From positions 178,723 to 242,722 of the forward strand of contig JNKP01000006.1 of assembly GCA_000702085.1 (NCBI GenBank): DNA of 64,000 bases, read 5' to 3'. Made by a program: the position numbers and the translations under genes. Of the stretch, positions 55,439 through 63,859 are shown in pieces. Below the pieces are notes generated by a model that saw only the letters and a program-made list of their open reading frames with translations, did no database searches and was not told the origin of the DNA. Position 1 is the first letter of the stretch, and each line of letters opens with the position of its first letter. This DNA is from Lachnospiraceae bacterium P6A3 (GTDB taxonomy: Bacteria > Bacillota > Clostridia > Lachnospirales > Lachnospiraceae).

Positions 55439-55544
55439 CCGTTCGGAATACAATCGCTTATGTGAACAAATGATGAGAAACGGATATTTGGATCTGACCA
55501 GAAGCACACTGGTTTTTAAAGCATATAAGGCTTAATACCCCGAC

Positions 55545-55573
55545 TTGTGTTTTAGTTCTTTTTTTGTTAGAAT
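55545..55573 (+). promoter_or_regulatory. Promoter of the small membrane protein gene
   Basis: TTGTGT (55545-55550), 17-bp spacer, TAGAAT (55568-55573), 38 bases before the ATG. Confidence 0.6.
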
Positions 55574-55611
55574 ACACACGTTGTTTAAAAAATTTAATGG
55601 AGGATTATGAA

Positions 55612-55851
55612 ATGGCAATAGCAGCACTTGTACTTGGTATCGTCAGTCTTCTTGCATGGCTTTTACCCATCGTTGGACTTCCCGTATCTATCGTAGGACT
55701 TGTTCTCGGAATCAAGACCGTTAAGAGCGAAAAGAAAGCAATGGCCATTGCGGCAATTATCATGAGCTCAATCGGACTTGTTCTTACCATTATCAACGGT
55801 GCACTCGGTGCATACATGGCAGTTACCGGACAGATTCCCGGATTAGGCTGA
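55612..55851 (+). CDS. Small two-helix membrane protein (DUF4190-like)
   Basis: Protein of 79 residues from ATG 55612: two membrane helices (about 3-32 and 42-70) joined by a short basic loop (KTVKSEKKAM). The repeated LGIVSLL and VLGIKT pattern recalls DUF4190. Function unknown. TGGAGG lies 10 bases upstream; the frame extends back 16 codons without a site. Own promoter and terminator, so a single-gene unit. Confidence 0.75.
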   Translation: MAIAALVLGIVSLLAWLLPIVGLPVSIVGLVLGIKTVKSEKKAMAIAAIIMSSIGLVLTIINGALGAYMAVTGQIPGLG

Positions 55852-55865
55852 TAACAGGGTGACTC

Positions 55866-55900
55866 AAAAATCCCTTCACATATGTGAAGGGATTTTTTTT
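55866..55900 (+). terminator. Terminator after the small membrane protein gene
   Basis: AAAATCCCTTCACA pairs with TGTGAAGGGATTTT over 14 bp, followed by a T run to 55900. Confidence 0.92.
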
Positions 55901-55960
55901 ATCCTTATAAATTCCTTATAATTGCCTGCTATCCTCGTTTTTGTCAGGAGGATAACAGAC

Positions 55961-56848
55961 ATGAATAACATTATTACAAGAAACAACACAACTAAAACCG
56001 GCATAGGTCTTTCGGGCTTTGCCCTTAAGTACATCGCACTTATTTCCATGGTGCTTGACCACATTCACTATTTCTTTGAATTCACGGGACGTATTCCAAT
56101 CTGGTTTTCGTGGGTGGGAAGACTTGCGGCACCGCTCTTTCTCTTTTGCCTCGTAGAGGGATTTATCCATACACACGACAGAAAAAAGTATTTCCTTAAG
56201 ATCTATGTGATCTCAGTGATCATGGGACTCATTCAATTCTGCTTCTATAACGCACTCAGCGGACTTGTGAGAGGAGACGGATTCATTCCCGCAAACGCAA
56301 TGCTTCAAAGCTTTGTGATCCTGATGGCCGTAATGCAGGGCATGGATATGATCGCTCATAAAAAGCTCTTAAAGGGAATCGCACTTACCGTAATTCCCAT
56401 CATACTTCCCTTTATATTCAATGCGGCTGTGTATATGCCTCTTATGGCATCAAATAACAGTAACGGACTTTTCTTTGCAAATCTGGTCAATTTCACCGTT
56501 TTGCCACTTCATACCAATATAACGGACGGTGGAACCATGACTTTGATAGAGGGTATGATCCTGTTCGGATTCTCTTACGCAAAGAACAGGAAAATCCGCA
56601 TTTATGCTTTTCTTGCATTTGAGCTTTTCACGGGATTTGTCCTTGTCGGGCTGATGATGGGAGGACTTAACGCAAATGTTTTGTTTTTCGAAGCATATGA
56701 GTGGATGTCATTATTCGCAGTTCCTTTTATGCTCTGCTATAATGGGGAACGTGGTAAAGGAAATGCGAAGTTTTTCTACTTCTTTTATCCCGCACATGTG
56801 TATATTTTGTATGCATTATCAATAATAGTTTTTTCGGTGACAGGATGA
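55961..56848 (+). CDS. TraX-family membrane protein (probable acyltransferase-like)
   Basis: Protein of 295 residues with about eight membrane helices. LKYIALISMVLDHIHYFF and WVGRLAAPLFLFCLVEGF match the TraX family, named for F-pilin acetylation but widespread in Firmicutes that have no pilus, where the role is unknown. ATG 55961 has AGGAGG 9 bases upstream. The stop overlaps the response regulator by 4 bases (ATGA), so TraX and the two-component genes form one operon. Confidence 0.87.
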   Translation: MNNIITRNNTTKTGIGLSGFALKYIALISMVLDHIHYFFEFTGRIPIWFSWVGRLAAPLFLFCLVEGFIHTHDRKKYFLKIYVISVIMGLIQFCFYNALSGLVRGDGFIPANAMLQSFVILMAVMQGMDMIAHKKLLKGIALTVIPIILPFIFNAAVYMPLMASNNSNGLFFANLVNFTVLPLHTNITDGGTMTLIEGMILFGFSYAKNRKIRIYAFLAFELFTGFVLVGLMMGGLNANVLFFEAYEWMSLFAVPFMLCYNGERGKGNAKFFYFFYPAHVYILYALSIIVFSVTG

Positions 56849-57507
56849 AAATACTTGCTGTGGATGATGAACCCGGTATCTTAAGGGTCATCAGAAAAGC
56901 TCTTGAAAAAGAATATGAAGTTGTTACGGTATGCAGGCCTTCGGAGCCACTTCCCGCAACGCTTACGGATATCGATCTGATAGTTTTGGATGTGATGATG
57001 CCCGGTGAGGACGGATATGAGATCCTTACAAAGATCCGTGATGATGTAACATGTCCCATAATCTTTCTTACCGCAAAGGCACTGGAAGAGGATGTTGTCT
57101 ACGGCCTTGCACTCGGTGCCGATGATTATCTGAGAAAACCCTTCTCCGTCGGAGAACTCAGGGCCCGTGTTGCCGCTCATATAAGAAGGGATAAAAGAGA
57201 AAACACATCCTGTATAAGATCGGGATCCATAGCGCTTTATCCTGCAAACAGAAGAGTAACGGTAAGTGATAAAGATATTTCATTGACCAAGAGCGAATTT
57301 GATATCATGCTTCTTCTTATCATGAATAAAGGACAGACATTTTCTAAAGAGCAGATCTATGAAAAACTCTACGGATATGAAAAAGACGGTGATGAATCCG
57401 CAATAACCGAACATGTTAAAAATCTCAGGAAAAAACTTTCCGCGGGCGGCGCAGAACCTGTTGAAACAGTATGGGGAATAGGATACAGATGGAAAAAAGA
57501 GGAATAA
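56845..57507 (+). CDS. OmpR/PhoB-family response regulator
   Basis: Protein of 220 residues. Receiver domain (1-115) with DDE at the N-terminus, phosphorylation site Asp49 in LIVLDVMMPGEDG, Thr in FLTAKA and Lys in LRKPFS. Winged-helix DNA-binding domain at about 125-220 (TKSEFDIMLLL, WGIGYRWK). It overlaps traX and the kinase gene downstream. Confidence 0.93.
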   Translation: MKILAVDDEPGILRVIRKALEKEYEVVTVCRPSEPLPATLTDIDLIVLDVMMPGEDGYEILTKIRDDVTCPIIFLTAKALEEDVVYGLALGADDYLRKPFSVGELRARVAAHIRRDKRENTSCIRSGSIALYPANRRVTVSDKDISLTKSEFDIMLLLIMNKGQTFSKEQIYEKLYGYEKDGDESAITEHVKNLRKKLSAGGAEPVETVWGIGYRWKKEE

Positions 57508-58367
57508 GCATAGGCAGGATGATGGGGATATATATTATCTCCGTCATATCCCTGCTTTGTATAGCAGCACTGATATGTGCGATTTCGGTAACGATGTGGC
57601 TGAATTCCGCTTCTTATACGGAACCCGGTAAAATCGAAAGAGATGTGGAAGGCTGGCTCTCCGAGTCTTTATTCAGCGGAGAGTTTGATACGTCTTCATT
57701 TCCGGAGGAAGCAGGATGCATAATGATATCGGAAAGCGGAGAAGAGATATATTCGCATTTTGACGGATCGGATGAAAATTCTCTCAGGGATTTTGTATCG
57801 GAATTTGAAAACACTCCGGAATGCAGGATCTTAAGGGGACAGAACGTATATCTGAAGGTTAATGCGGAAGGAGCATCCGTATATATTCATTACAATCTCG
57901 GAGTGCATAACGAATACCTGATCTTCGGGGTTGCAGCGCTTTCATTTGTGCTTGTTGTGATCGTTCCGACGATCATCGTGATCAGGAAGATCAACAAAGC
58001 CGTAAAACGGGTCGAGAGGCATGCCGAGGAGCTTAAAGCCCATGATCTGTCGGGGGATAAGGTCAATACGGGTATTAAAGAGATCGATGAAATATCCCTT
58101 GCGATAGACGACCTTAAGACATCTTTATCCGATTCGCTTGAAGCAAAATGGAAGGATGAACAAAGGACAAAGACCGAGATGGCTCAGATCGCACATGACC
58201 TTAAAACGCCGCTGACGATCATTCGCGGAAATGCGGATCTTCTCCTGGAAAACACTGATAATGATGAGGACAGAGAGTCCCTTCAAAGTATCATAGAAAA
58301 CGCCGAAAAGATAACCGGAAGCATTCTCGAGATACTGGAAAAGCAGGCTCCGCAGTCTTTTTCATAA
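57489..58367 (+). CDS. Membrane histidine kinase lacking the ATPase domain (HisKA only)
   Basis: Protein of 292 residues. Two membrane helices (about 13-37 and 143-165) flank an exported sensor of about 100 residues. A HAMP-like segment leads to the dimerisation helix with phosphoacceptor His236 in MAQIAHDLKTPLTII. The protein then stops 56 residues later (EILEKQAPQSFS), where a normal kinase has about 110-150 more residues of HATPase_c. No N, G1 or G2 box is present in any frame before the next gene at 58470. It may be a phosphatase or phosphorelay partner, or a deletion derivative. Confidence 0.88.
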   Translation: MEKRGISIGRMMGIYIISVISLLCIAALICAISVTMWLNSASYTEPGKIERDVEGWLSESLFSGEFDTSSFPEEAGCIMISESGEEIYSHFDGSDENSLRDFVSEFENTPECRILRGQNVYLKVNAEGASVYIHYNLGVHNEYLIFGVAALSFVLVVIVPTIIVIRKINKAVKRVERHAEELKAHDLSGDKVNTGIKEIDEISLAIDDLKTSLSDSLEAKWKDEQRTKTEMAQIAHDLKTPLTIIRGNADLLLENTDNDEDRESLQSIIENAEKITGSILEILEKQAPQSFS

Positions 58368-58383
58368 ATAACATTATGTAAAC

Positions 58384-58418
58384 TCTTAAACAAATCTTAA
58401 AGCACTGGCTAATAGAAT
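58384..58418 (+). promoter_or_regulatory. Direct-repeat operator and promoter of the second two-component operon
   Basis: TCTTAAA occurs at 58384-58390 and 58395-58401, exactly 11 bases apart, and again at 58418-58424 next to ACTTAAA. A -10 TAGAAT (58413-58418) follows the pair by 11 bases, with no good -35. This is the layout of OmpR/PhoB-class activated promoters, similar to PhoP boxes of Bacillus. Confidence 0.55.
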
Positions 58419-58469
58419 CTTAAACTTAAAAGTGTCACAATACCTAATGTGATCACAACCGGAGGGAAA

Positions 58470-59201
58470 ATGGCAGGACTTATGAAAGAAAACACCAAGC
58501 AGACCGTACTTGTATGTGACGACGAGAAGGACATCGCAAATGCGATAAGTCTCTTCCTCAAATCCGAAGGCTATGACGTCAAAACGGCATCAAACGGAAA
58601 AGAAGCCATAGAAATCCTTGAAAGCGAAGAAATACATCTGGTCCTTTTGGACATCATGATGCCTGTTATGGATGGTGTTACGGCCCTTTCAAAAATTCGT
58701 GAATTCAGTAATGTTCCTGTCATAATGCTCACTGCAAAGAGCGAGGATACAGACAAGATTTTAGGTCTTAACCTGGGTGCGGACGATTATGTTACGAAGC
58801 CTTTCAATCCCGTGGAGCTTATGGCCAGAGTTCGTTCGGGACTCAGAAGATACATGCAGCTCGGTGGAAATACTGCAGCCGGCGCCGGTGAAGAGGAGCT
58901 TGTATGCGGAGGCATAAGAGTCGTAGATCGTACCAAAGAAGTGTGGCTTGACGGAGAGCCTGTCCGCCTTACCCGTACCGAATACGATATTCTCAAGTTT
59001 TTGATGGAGAATCCCGGAAATGTTTACTCACCTACCGAAATCTATAAAGAGGTATGGAAGGATAACTGTATGGGAACCGAGAGTATTGTTGCGGTTCATA
59101 TAAGGCACCTCCGTGAAAAGATTGAAATCGATCCATCCGATCCCAGATATCTCAAAATGATCTGGGGAAGAGGATATTACATTGATAAGTCCCATTCGTA
59201 A
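58470..59201 (+). CDS. OmpR/PhoB-family response regulator
   Basis: Protein of 243 residues from ATG 58470 (GGAGGG upstream; a GTG at 58449 is not used). Receiver with DDE at residues 17-19, Asp61 in LVLLDIMMPVMDG, and VTKPFNPVEL. Winged helix at about 145-240 (TRTEYDILKFLM, WGRGYYIDK). A 10-residue N-terminal extension and a Gly/Ala linker (about 130-140) are unusual but minor. Forms an operon with the kinase 15 bases downstream. Confidence 0.93.
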   Translation: MAGLMKENTKQTVLVCDDEKDIANAISLFLKSEGYDVKTASNGKEAIEILESEEIHLVLLDIMMPVMDGVTALSKIREFSNVPVIMLTAKSEDTDKILGLNLGADDYVTKPFNPVELMARVRSGLRRYMQLGGNTAAGAGEEELVCGGIRVVDRTKEVWLDGEPVRLTRTEYDILKFLMENPGNVYSPTEIYKEVWKDNCMGTESIVAVHIRHLREKIEIDPSDPRYLKMIWGRGYYIDKSHS

Positions 59202-59216
59202 TCAGAGAGGAAAAGA

Positions 59217-61346
59217 ATGACTAAAAAGGATGACGAAAAAAAGGAGCGTCGTAAGCACGGAGCGATATTCTGGTTAATACTGACCCTGATAACAGGTACG
59301 ATCGCATGCCTTGCAACCGCAGCGGCAGTCTTGCTCGGTCAGTACGGTCTGTATGACAGTACCAGGATGTTCCGTAATAATGTAAATGACAGATTATTAA
59401 AAAATTACGCTGTTTATGCCTTGTCGGATTATTCCGATGACTTCAGGCTTGAGCAGCTTGAAAAAACCAATTTCAGATACGGTGTATACTCCACGGATGA
59501 TCCGTCGAGCGTAAACCTGGAAAAAGAATCATCATATATTGTATGTAATCTTCCGGAAGAAGTACTGGCGGGAGATAAGTCCGAACTGTTCAAATACAGT
59601 GCAACTCTCGGTGAATATTCGATATTCCAGTATGATATAGATAATCTTCCCGGAATAGAAGCATACATTACCAACTGGGGATATTATAATGACAGCAATG
59701 TCATAAGTGAGCAGCGCCATATTTCAAGATTCTTATATGCCTGGAATACCGATATGGCATATGTTCTTACGGATGACAATTATTATTTCCCCGTCACTTT
59801 GTCCATGGATATGTCCGAGCTGTATCAGATATACAGAGGACAGGAATTCGACTTGTATTCGGAAGACAGGACAGGCTGGTCGGATGACGTCATAGAACAT
59901 TGTAATATGTATATCTGCACCGAATACGGAGATTGTGTAGATATATATCCTTCGGATGTTACCGTATGTAAGTCGGAGGATCTTAGTGACTATGTTTCCG
60001 CTTCAAAATGTGACTTTGACAGCTGGGAGATAGATTTTCAGGATTGGACCATTACCACAAGCATGACATCCGACGAAATCATAACGGGAACAGATTGTTA
60101 TCTGATAGCCTGTGTGGCAAGTCCTCTGGATATGAGTAAAGACGATCTGTTCGTAAGGGCTAAGCCCTGGGTGGATCTTGCATGTGACTGGAAAGCTCTT
60201 CCCATTGTTGTTGCGGTAATATTCGGAATTCTTTCCGTTATATGTTTTGTTTTCTTCATGATCCGCTTTATCGCCTTTATCGGAAAAGGCGGAAAGTATC
60301 TGTCATATCAGTGCCGTGAGAATGTGGGACTGTTATGGCGTGCGATCGGAATCTGCATTCTGTGCACGGTTGCAGAAGCCATTGTGCTGGGTGCGGCAAT
60401 AAACGAAAATGCATATGAGGTCATTATAATCGGATGGCTGTTCCAGACGATTGTTCTTATCCCTCTTTTTATTGTCGGAGTGCTTCAGCTTAACAAGATT
60501 GCAAAGGGAGCCGAGAGGCTTGCAAACGGTAACCTTCATACTCCGGTAGATACGAAGAGAATGTTCTATGATTTCAAGAAGATCGGAAACGGAATCAACT
60601 CCGCAAGTGCCGGACTGGAAAAAGCTCTTGATGAGCGTATGAAGAGTGAGCGTTTCAAGACGGAACTGATATCAAATGTCTCGCATGATATCAAGACACC
60701 TCTCACATCCATAATAAGCTATGTTGAATTACTCAGAGAGCAGCCCGAAGACGAACCTGCAAACCGCGAATACCTCGGAACCCTGGAGCGTCAGGCGATA
60801 AAGCTTAAGAAGCTTCTTGAAGATCTGATAGAAGCATCAAAGGCACAGACCGGCAATCTTAAAACAGTACTTACACCTTGTAATGTAAATACGGTTCTTC
60901 ATCAGGTAATCGGAGAGTATGAAGAGAGGCTTGCTGCTTCGGAACTTATACTTAAGATCCATGTTCCCGAGGAGCCTATCAATATTATGGCGGATACCAA
61001 GCATCTTCAGAGAGTATTGGATAATCTGCTGGTAAATGTATCAAAGTATTCCCAGCCCGGAACCAGAGTTTATATCAACCTGACCGGCGGTTCGGATAAT
61101 GCTGCCATCGAGATAAAGAATACATCCCGAGAAGCATTAAGCATGAACAGCGACGAACTTCTGGAGAGATTTTCCAGAGGAGATTCGTCAAGAGGATCCG
61201 AAGGCAACGGACTCGGACTCTCCATCGCCCAGAGCCTTATGGAGCTCATGAACGGCAGATTAAACCTTGTCGTAGACGGCGATCTTTTCAAAGTGATCCT
61301 ACTCTTCCCCAGAGTTACGGATATACCGGAGAACAATAACCCCTGA
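59217..61346 (+). CDS. Membrane sensor histidine kinase, complete
   Basis: Protein of 709 residues. One N-terminal helix (about 16-40), an exported domain of about 280 residues rich in Tyr/Asp, then three helices (about 323-425) and a HAMP (GAERLANGNLHTPVD). HisKA has NVSHDIKTPLTSIISY; HATPase_c has the N box (LDNLLVNVSKYSQPG, with Ser for the usual Asn/Ala context) and G2 box EGNGLGLSIAQSLMEL. The signal is unknown. It is the only complete kinase here and could serve both regulators. Confidence 0.93.
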   Translation: MTKKDDEKKERRKHGAIFWLILTLITGTIACLATAAAVLLGQYGLYDSTRMFRNNVNDRLLKNYAVYALSDYSDDFRLEQLEKTNFRYGVYSTDDPSSVNLEKESSYIVCNLPEEVLAGDKSELFKYSATLGEYSIFQYDIDNLPGIEAYITNWGYYNDSNVISEQRHISRFLYAWNTDMAYVLTDDNYYFPVTLSMDMSELYQIYRGQEFDLYSEDRTGWSDDVIEHCNMYICTEYGDCVDIYPSDVTVCKSEDLSDYVSASKCDFDSWEIDFQDWTITTSMTSDEIITGTDCYLIACVASPLDMSKDDLFVRAKPWVDLACDWKALPIVVAVIFGILSVICFVFFMIRFIAFIGKGGKYLSYQCRENVGLLWRAIGICILCTVAEAIVLGAAINENAYEVIIIGWLFQTIVLIPLFIVGVLQLNKIAKGAERLANGNLHTPVDTKRMFYDFKKIGNGINSASAGLEKALDERMKSERFKTELISNVSHDIKTPLTSIISYVELLREQPEDEPANREYLGTLERQAIKLKKLLEDLIEASKAQTGNLKTVLTPCNVNTVLHQVIGEYEERLAASELILKIHVPEEPINIMADTKHLQRVLDNLLVNVSKYSQPGTRVYINLTGGSDNAAIEIKNTSREALSMNSDELLERFSRGDSSRGSEGNGLGLSIAQSLMELMNGRLNLVVDGDLFKVILLFPRVTDIPENNNP

Positions 61347-61370
61347 TCCCCGGTAAGACTAAGCCTAAGA

Positions 61371-61396
61371 AACGCCCCGGAATTGACCGGGGCGTT
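61371..61396 (+). terminator. Terminator after the second two-component operon
   Basis: AACGCCCCGG (61371-61380) pairs with CCGGGGCGTT (61387-61396), 6-base loop, weak T-rich tail. Confidence 0.75.
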
Positions 61397-61407
61397 TCGC
61401 TTATTTA

Positions 61408-61436
61408 TTGTAACGGTGCTTTCCACGTATTATAAT
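61408..61436 (+). promoter_or_regulatory. Promoter of the xylanase-esterase gene
   Basis: TTGTAA (61408-61413), 17-bp spacer, perfect TATAAT (61431-61436), 41 bases before the ATG. No catabolite (cre-like) palindrome was recognised. Confidence 0.75.
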
Positions 61437-61477
61437 AATTAACAGGGTTTCCAAACAGCATTTAGGGGTAATATATT

Positions 61478-63547
61478 ATGAATCTCAAAACAGCTTTTGA
61501 GCCGTATTTTAAAGTCGGCGCAGCAATCTCAAATTACAATCTCCATGTTCCGGCTCATATGAAGCTTCTTACTTCGCAGTTTAACAGCTTTACCTGCGAA
61601 AATGATATGAAGCCCATGTTTTATCTTGACAAGGATGCCAATAAGAGTGATCCGGAGAAGTATAATCTTTCACCCGCTCTGAAATTCGACAGAGCGATCC
61701 CTTATCTGGAATTTGCCAAGGCAAACGGTATCGCAATGCGCGGTCATACCCTTGTATGGCATAATCAGACTCCCAAATGGTTCTTCCATGAAAAATACAA
61801 CGAGAATTTTCCTTATGCCGATCGCGAGACTGTACTTGCCAGGCTTGAGAGCTATATTCACGGTGTCCTGGATTTTGTACAGACAAACTATCCCGGTATC
61901 ATCTATGCATGGGATGTCGTAAATGAAGCGGTTGATGACGGCGGTTTCAGAAAATCAATATGGTCCAAGATTGTAGGAGAGGACTTCTTTATCAAGGCAT
62001 TTGAATATGCAAGGAAGTATGCGGCTCCCGGAGTGGCTCTTTTCTACAATGATTACGAGACTTCGCAGGAGTGGAAGAGGGACTTTATTATTGAGAATGT
62101 TCTGAAGCCTCTTATGGACAAAGGACTTGTGGACGGAATGGGACTTCAGTCCCATCTTCTGATGGATCATCCCAATATAGATAATTACCGCACGGCTCTT
62201 GAGATGTACGGAGCCCTGGGACTGCAGATCCATGTTACCGAACTTGACATGCACAATGCCGATCCTTCCGATGAGTCCATGAAGGCTCTCGGAGACAGAT
62301 ACGCAGAGTTTTTTAAGATCTATCTGGATGCCAAAAAGGACGGAAAGGCTGATATCACAAGCGTAACATTCTGGAATCTTCTGGATGAAAACAGCTGGCT
62401 TTCAGGCTTCAGGAGAGAAACCAGTTATCCGCTTCTTTTTTGGAAGAAATGTGAGGCTAAGCAGGCATATTATTCCGTTCTCGAAACAGCGGTTTCAAAA
62501 GAGGAGATTGATAAATGGGAGCCGGATTATGCGGATGAGGAATACAAACCTGTAGATCTTCCCAAGATGCCTGTAAAGTCTTTTCGCAAAAACATCTGGG
62601 ATGAAGGAGAGTATACATACGAAGCCGCGTACGGCTTTAATCCCAACATCTTTGCATATGTTCATAATGATGAGGAAAAGCATGACTGCATGCTTATTGT
62701 TCCCGGCGGCGGATATTGCATGGTTGTTTCCCATGAGGCAGAGCTTCCTGCAATGGAATTCTTTAACAGGGGAATGAATGTATTCGTCCTTACATATACC
62801 ACCGATATCACCATGTCGGTTCCTCTTAAGAAGCAGCCTCTTAACGATATTTCGAGAGCTGTGAGATTCATCAGGAAGAATGCCGCTGAATATAATATAG
62901 ACGGAAAGAAGCTATTTATATGCGGATTCTCGGCAGGTGCACATGTATGCGGAAGTCTTGCTGTTCACTATTCGGATGTTAAGGATGTAAATCCCGAATA
63001 TGATAAGATCTCCAATAAGCCTGACGGAGCAATCCTTTCATATCCTGTTATCACAACGGGAGAATTTACTCATGCGGATTCTATAAGAGCGCTTCTCGGA
63101 AATGAACCTTCCGCTGAAGAACTGGAGTATTTCTCACTTGAAAAACAGGCAGATGAAAAAACCGTACCCTGCTTTATCTGGCAGACCGCAGAGGACGGAC
63201 TTGTTCCCGTTGAAAACAGTTACCTGATGGCAGAAGCACTTCGCAAGAACAAAGTTCCTTTTGCACACTACGTATTCCCCAACGGATTCCACGGATTATC
63301 AATAGCAAATGACGAATTCTTCAAAGGCTGGTCCGGCGGATGGGAATATACCATGGAACAGGTATTCCGCGCGGTCGGAGCCGTAAGGGAAGGCAAGGGT
63401 GTTAACGTATCCGATAAGAGAAAAGAAGAACTGATCGCACAGTTTGCTCCCGGCAATGAATGGGAATCCCAGGGAATAGACATGAGTCTCCGGGAAGACG
63501 TGGGACTTTGGAGTGACCTTGCGTGGGCGTGGATCAAGAGATTGTAA
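61478..63547 (+). CDS. Cytoplasmic GH10 endo-xylanase fused to an alpha/beta-hydrolase esterase
   Basis: Protein of 689 residues in two domains. Residues 1-340 are a GH10 xylanase: GHTLVWHNQTP, acid/base Glu150 in WDVVNEA, nucleophile Glu255 in HVTELDMH. Residues about 365-650 are an alpha/beta hydrolase of the acetyl-xylan-esterase / BD-FAE type: oxyanion region VPGGGY, nucleophile Ser485 in CGFSAGAHVCG, and His in NGFHGLS near 605. No signal peptide, linker repeat or binding module is present, so it should cut imported acetylated xylo-oligosaccharides inside the cell, as described for Butyrivibrio. GGGGTAA before ATG 61478 is a modest ribosome site. Confidence 0.93.
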   Translation: MNLKTAFEPYFKVGAAISNYNLHVPAHMKLLTSQFNSFTCENDMKPMFYLDKDANKSDPEKYNLSPALKFDRAIPYLEFAKANGIAMRGHTLVWHNQTPKWFFHEKYNENFPYADRETVLARLESYIHGVLDFVQTNYPGIIYAWDVVNEAVDDGGFRKSIWSKIVGEDFFIKAFEYARKYAAPGVALFYNDYETSQEWKRDFIIENVLKPLMDKGLVDGMGLQSHLLMDHPNIDNYRTALEMYGALGLQIHVTELDMHNADPSDESMKALGDRYAEFFKIYLDAKKDGKADITSVTFWNLLDENSWLSGFRRETSYPLLFWKKCEAKQAYYSVLETAVSKEEIDKWEPDYADEEYKPVDLPKMPVKSFRKNIWDEGEYTYEAAYGFNPNIFAYVHNDEEKHDCMLIVPGGGYCMVVSHEAELPAMEFFNRGMNVFVLTYTTDITMSVPLKKQPLNDISRAVRFIRKNAAEYNIDGKKLFICGFSAGAHVCGSLAVHYSDVKDVNPEYDKISNKPDGAILSYPVITTGEFTHADSIRALLGNEPSAEELEYFSLEKQADEKTVPCFIWQTAEDGLVPVENSYLMAEALRKNKVPFAHYVFPNGFHGLSIANDEFFKGWSGGWEYTMEQVFRAVGAVREGKGVNVSDKRKEELIAQFAPGNEWESQGIDMSLREDVGLWSDLAWAWIKRL

Positions 63548-63569
63548 TATTTTTGTATGTTTTATTTTC

Positions 63570-63604
63570 AAAAGCGTGATGCGTCATGCATCACGCTTTT
63601 TATG
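63570..63604 (+). terminator. Terminator of the xylanase gene
   Basis: AAAAGCGTGATGC (63570-63582) pairs with GCATCACGCTTTT (63588-63600), 5-base loop, T run. Confidence 0.92.
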
Positions 63605-63660
63605 TAAGTTGTATATGAATACAGTGCATCTTATTTCAAAAGTATTTTCAAAAATTGCTC

Positions 63661-63833
63661 ATCTGTTATAGTCGATTTAACAGATAAGAAAGACTAACTA
63701 TTAAAAGTCAACAGTAAATCATAGTTTTTTGAATAAAACACCCTTGGATGTTTTAGATAGCCTGGAGACAGGCTGAAACCATAAGCAGTTCCTTGAAAAT
63801 CGTATGACAAATAGAGCATCTGAACAGGTGCTC
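63661..63833 (-). ncRNA. Structured non-coding tail of the IS element (possible guide RNA)
   Basis: Four stems lie in the tail: ATCTGTTA/TAACAGAT (63661-63685), a 10-bp stem at 63734-63755, AGCCTG-GAGA-CAGGCT (63759-63774), and GAGCATCTG/CAGGTGCTC (63814-63833). The IS1111 group of IS110 elements encodes a seek/bridge RNA downstream of the transposase, and this region has that position and size. The RNA itself is inference. Confidence 0.35.
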
Positions 63834-63859
63834 ACAGAAAAGGATATGAAGATAAGTTG

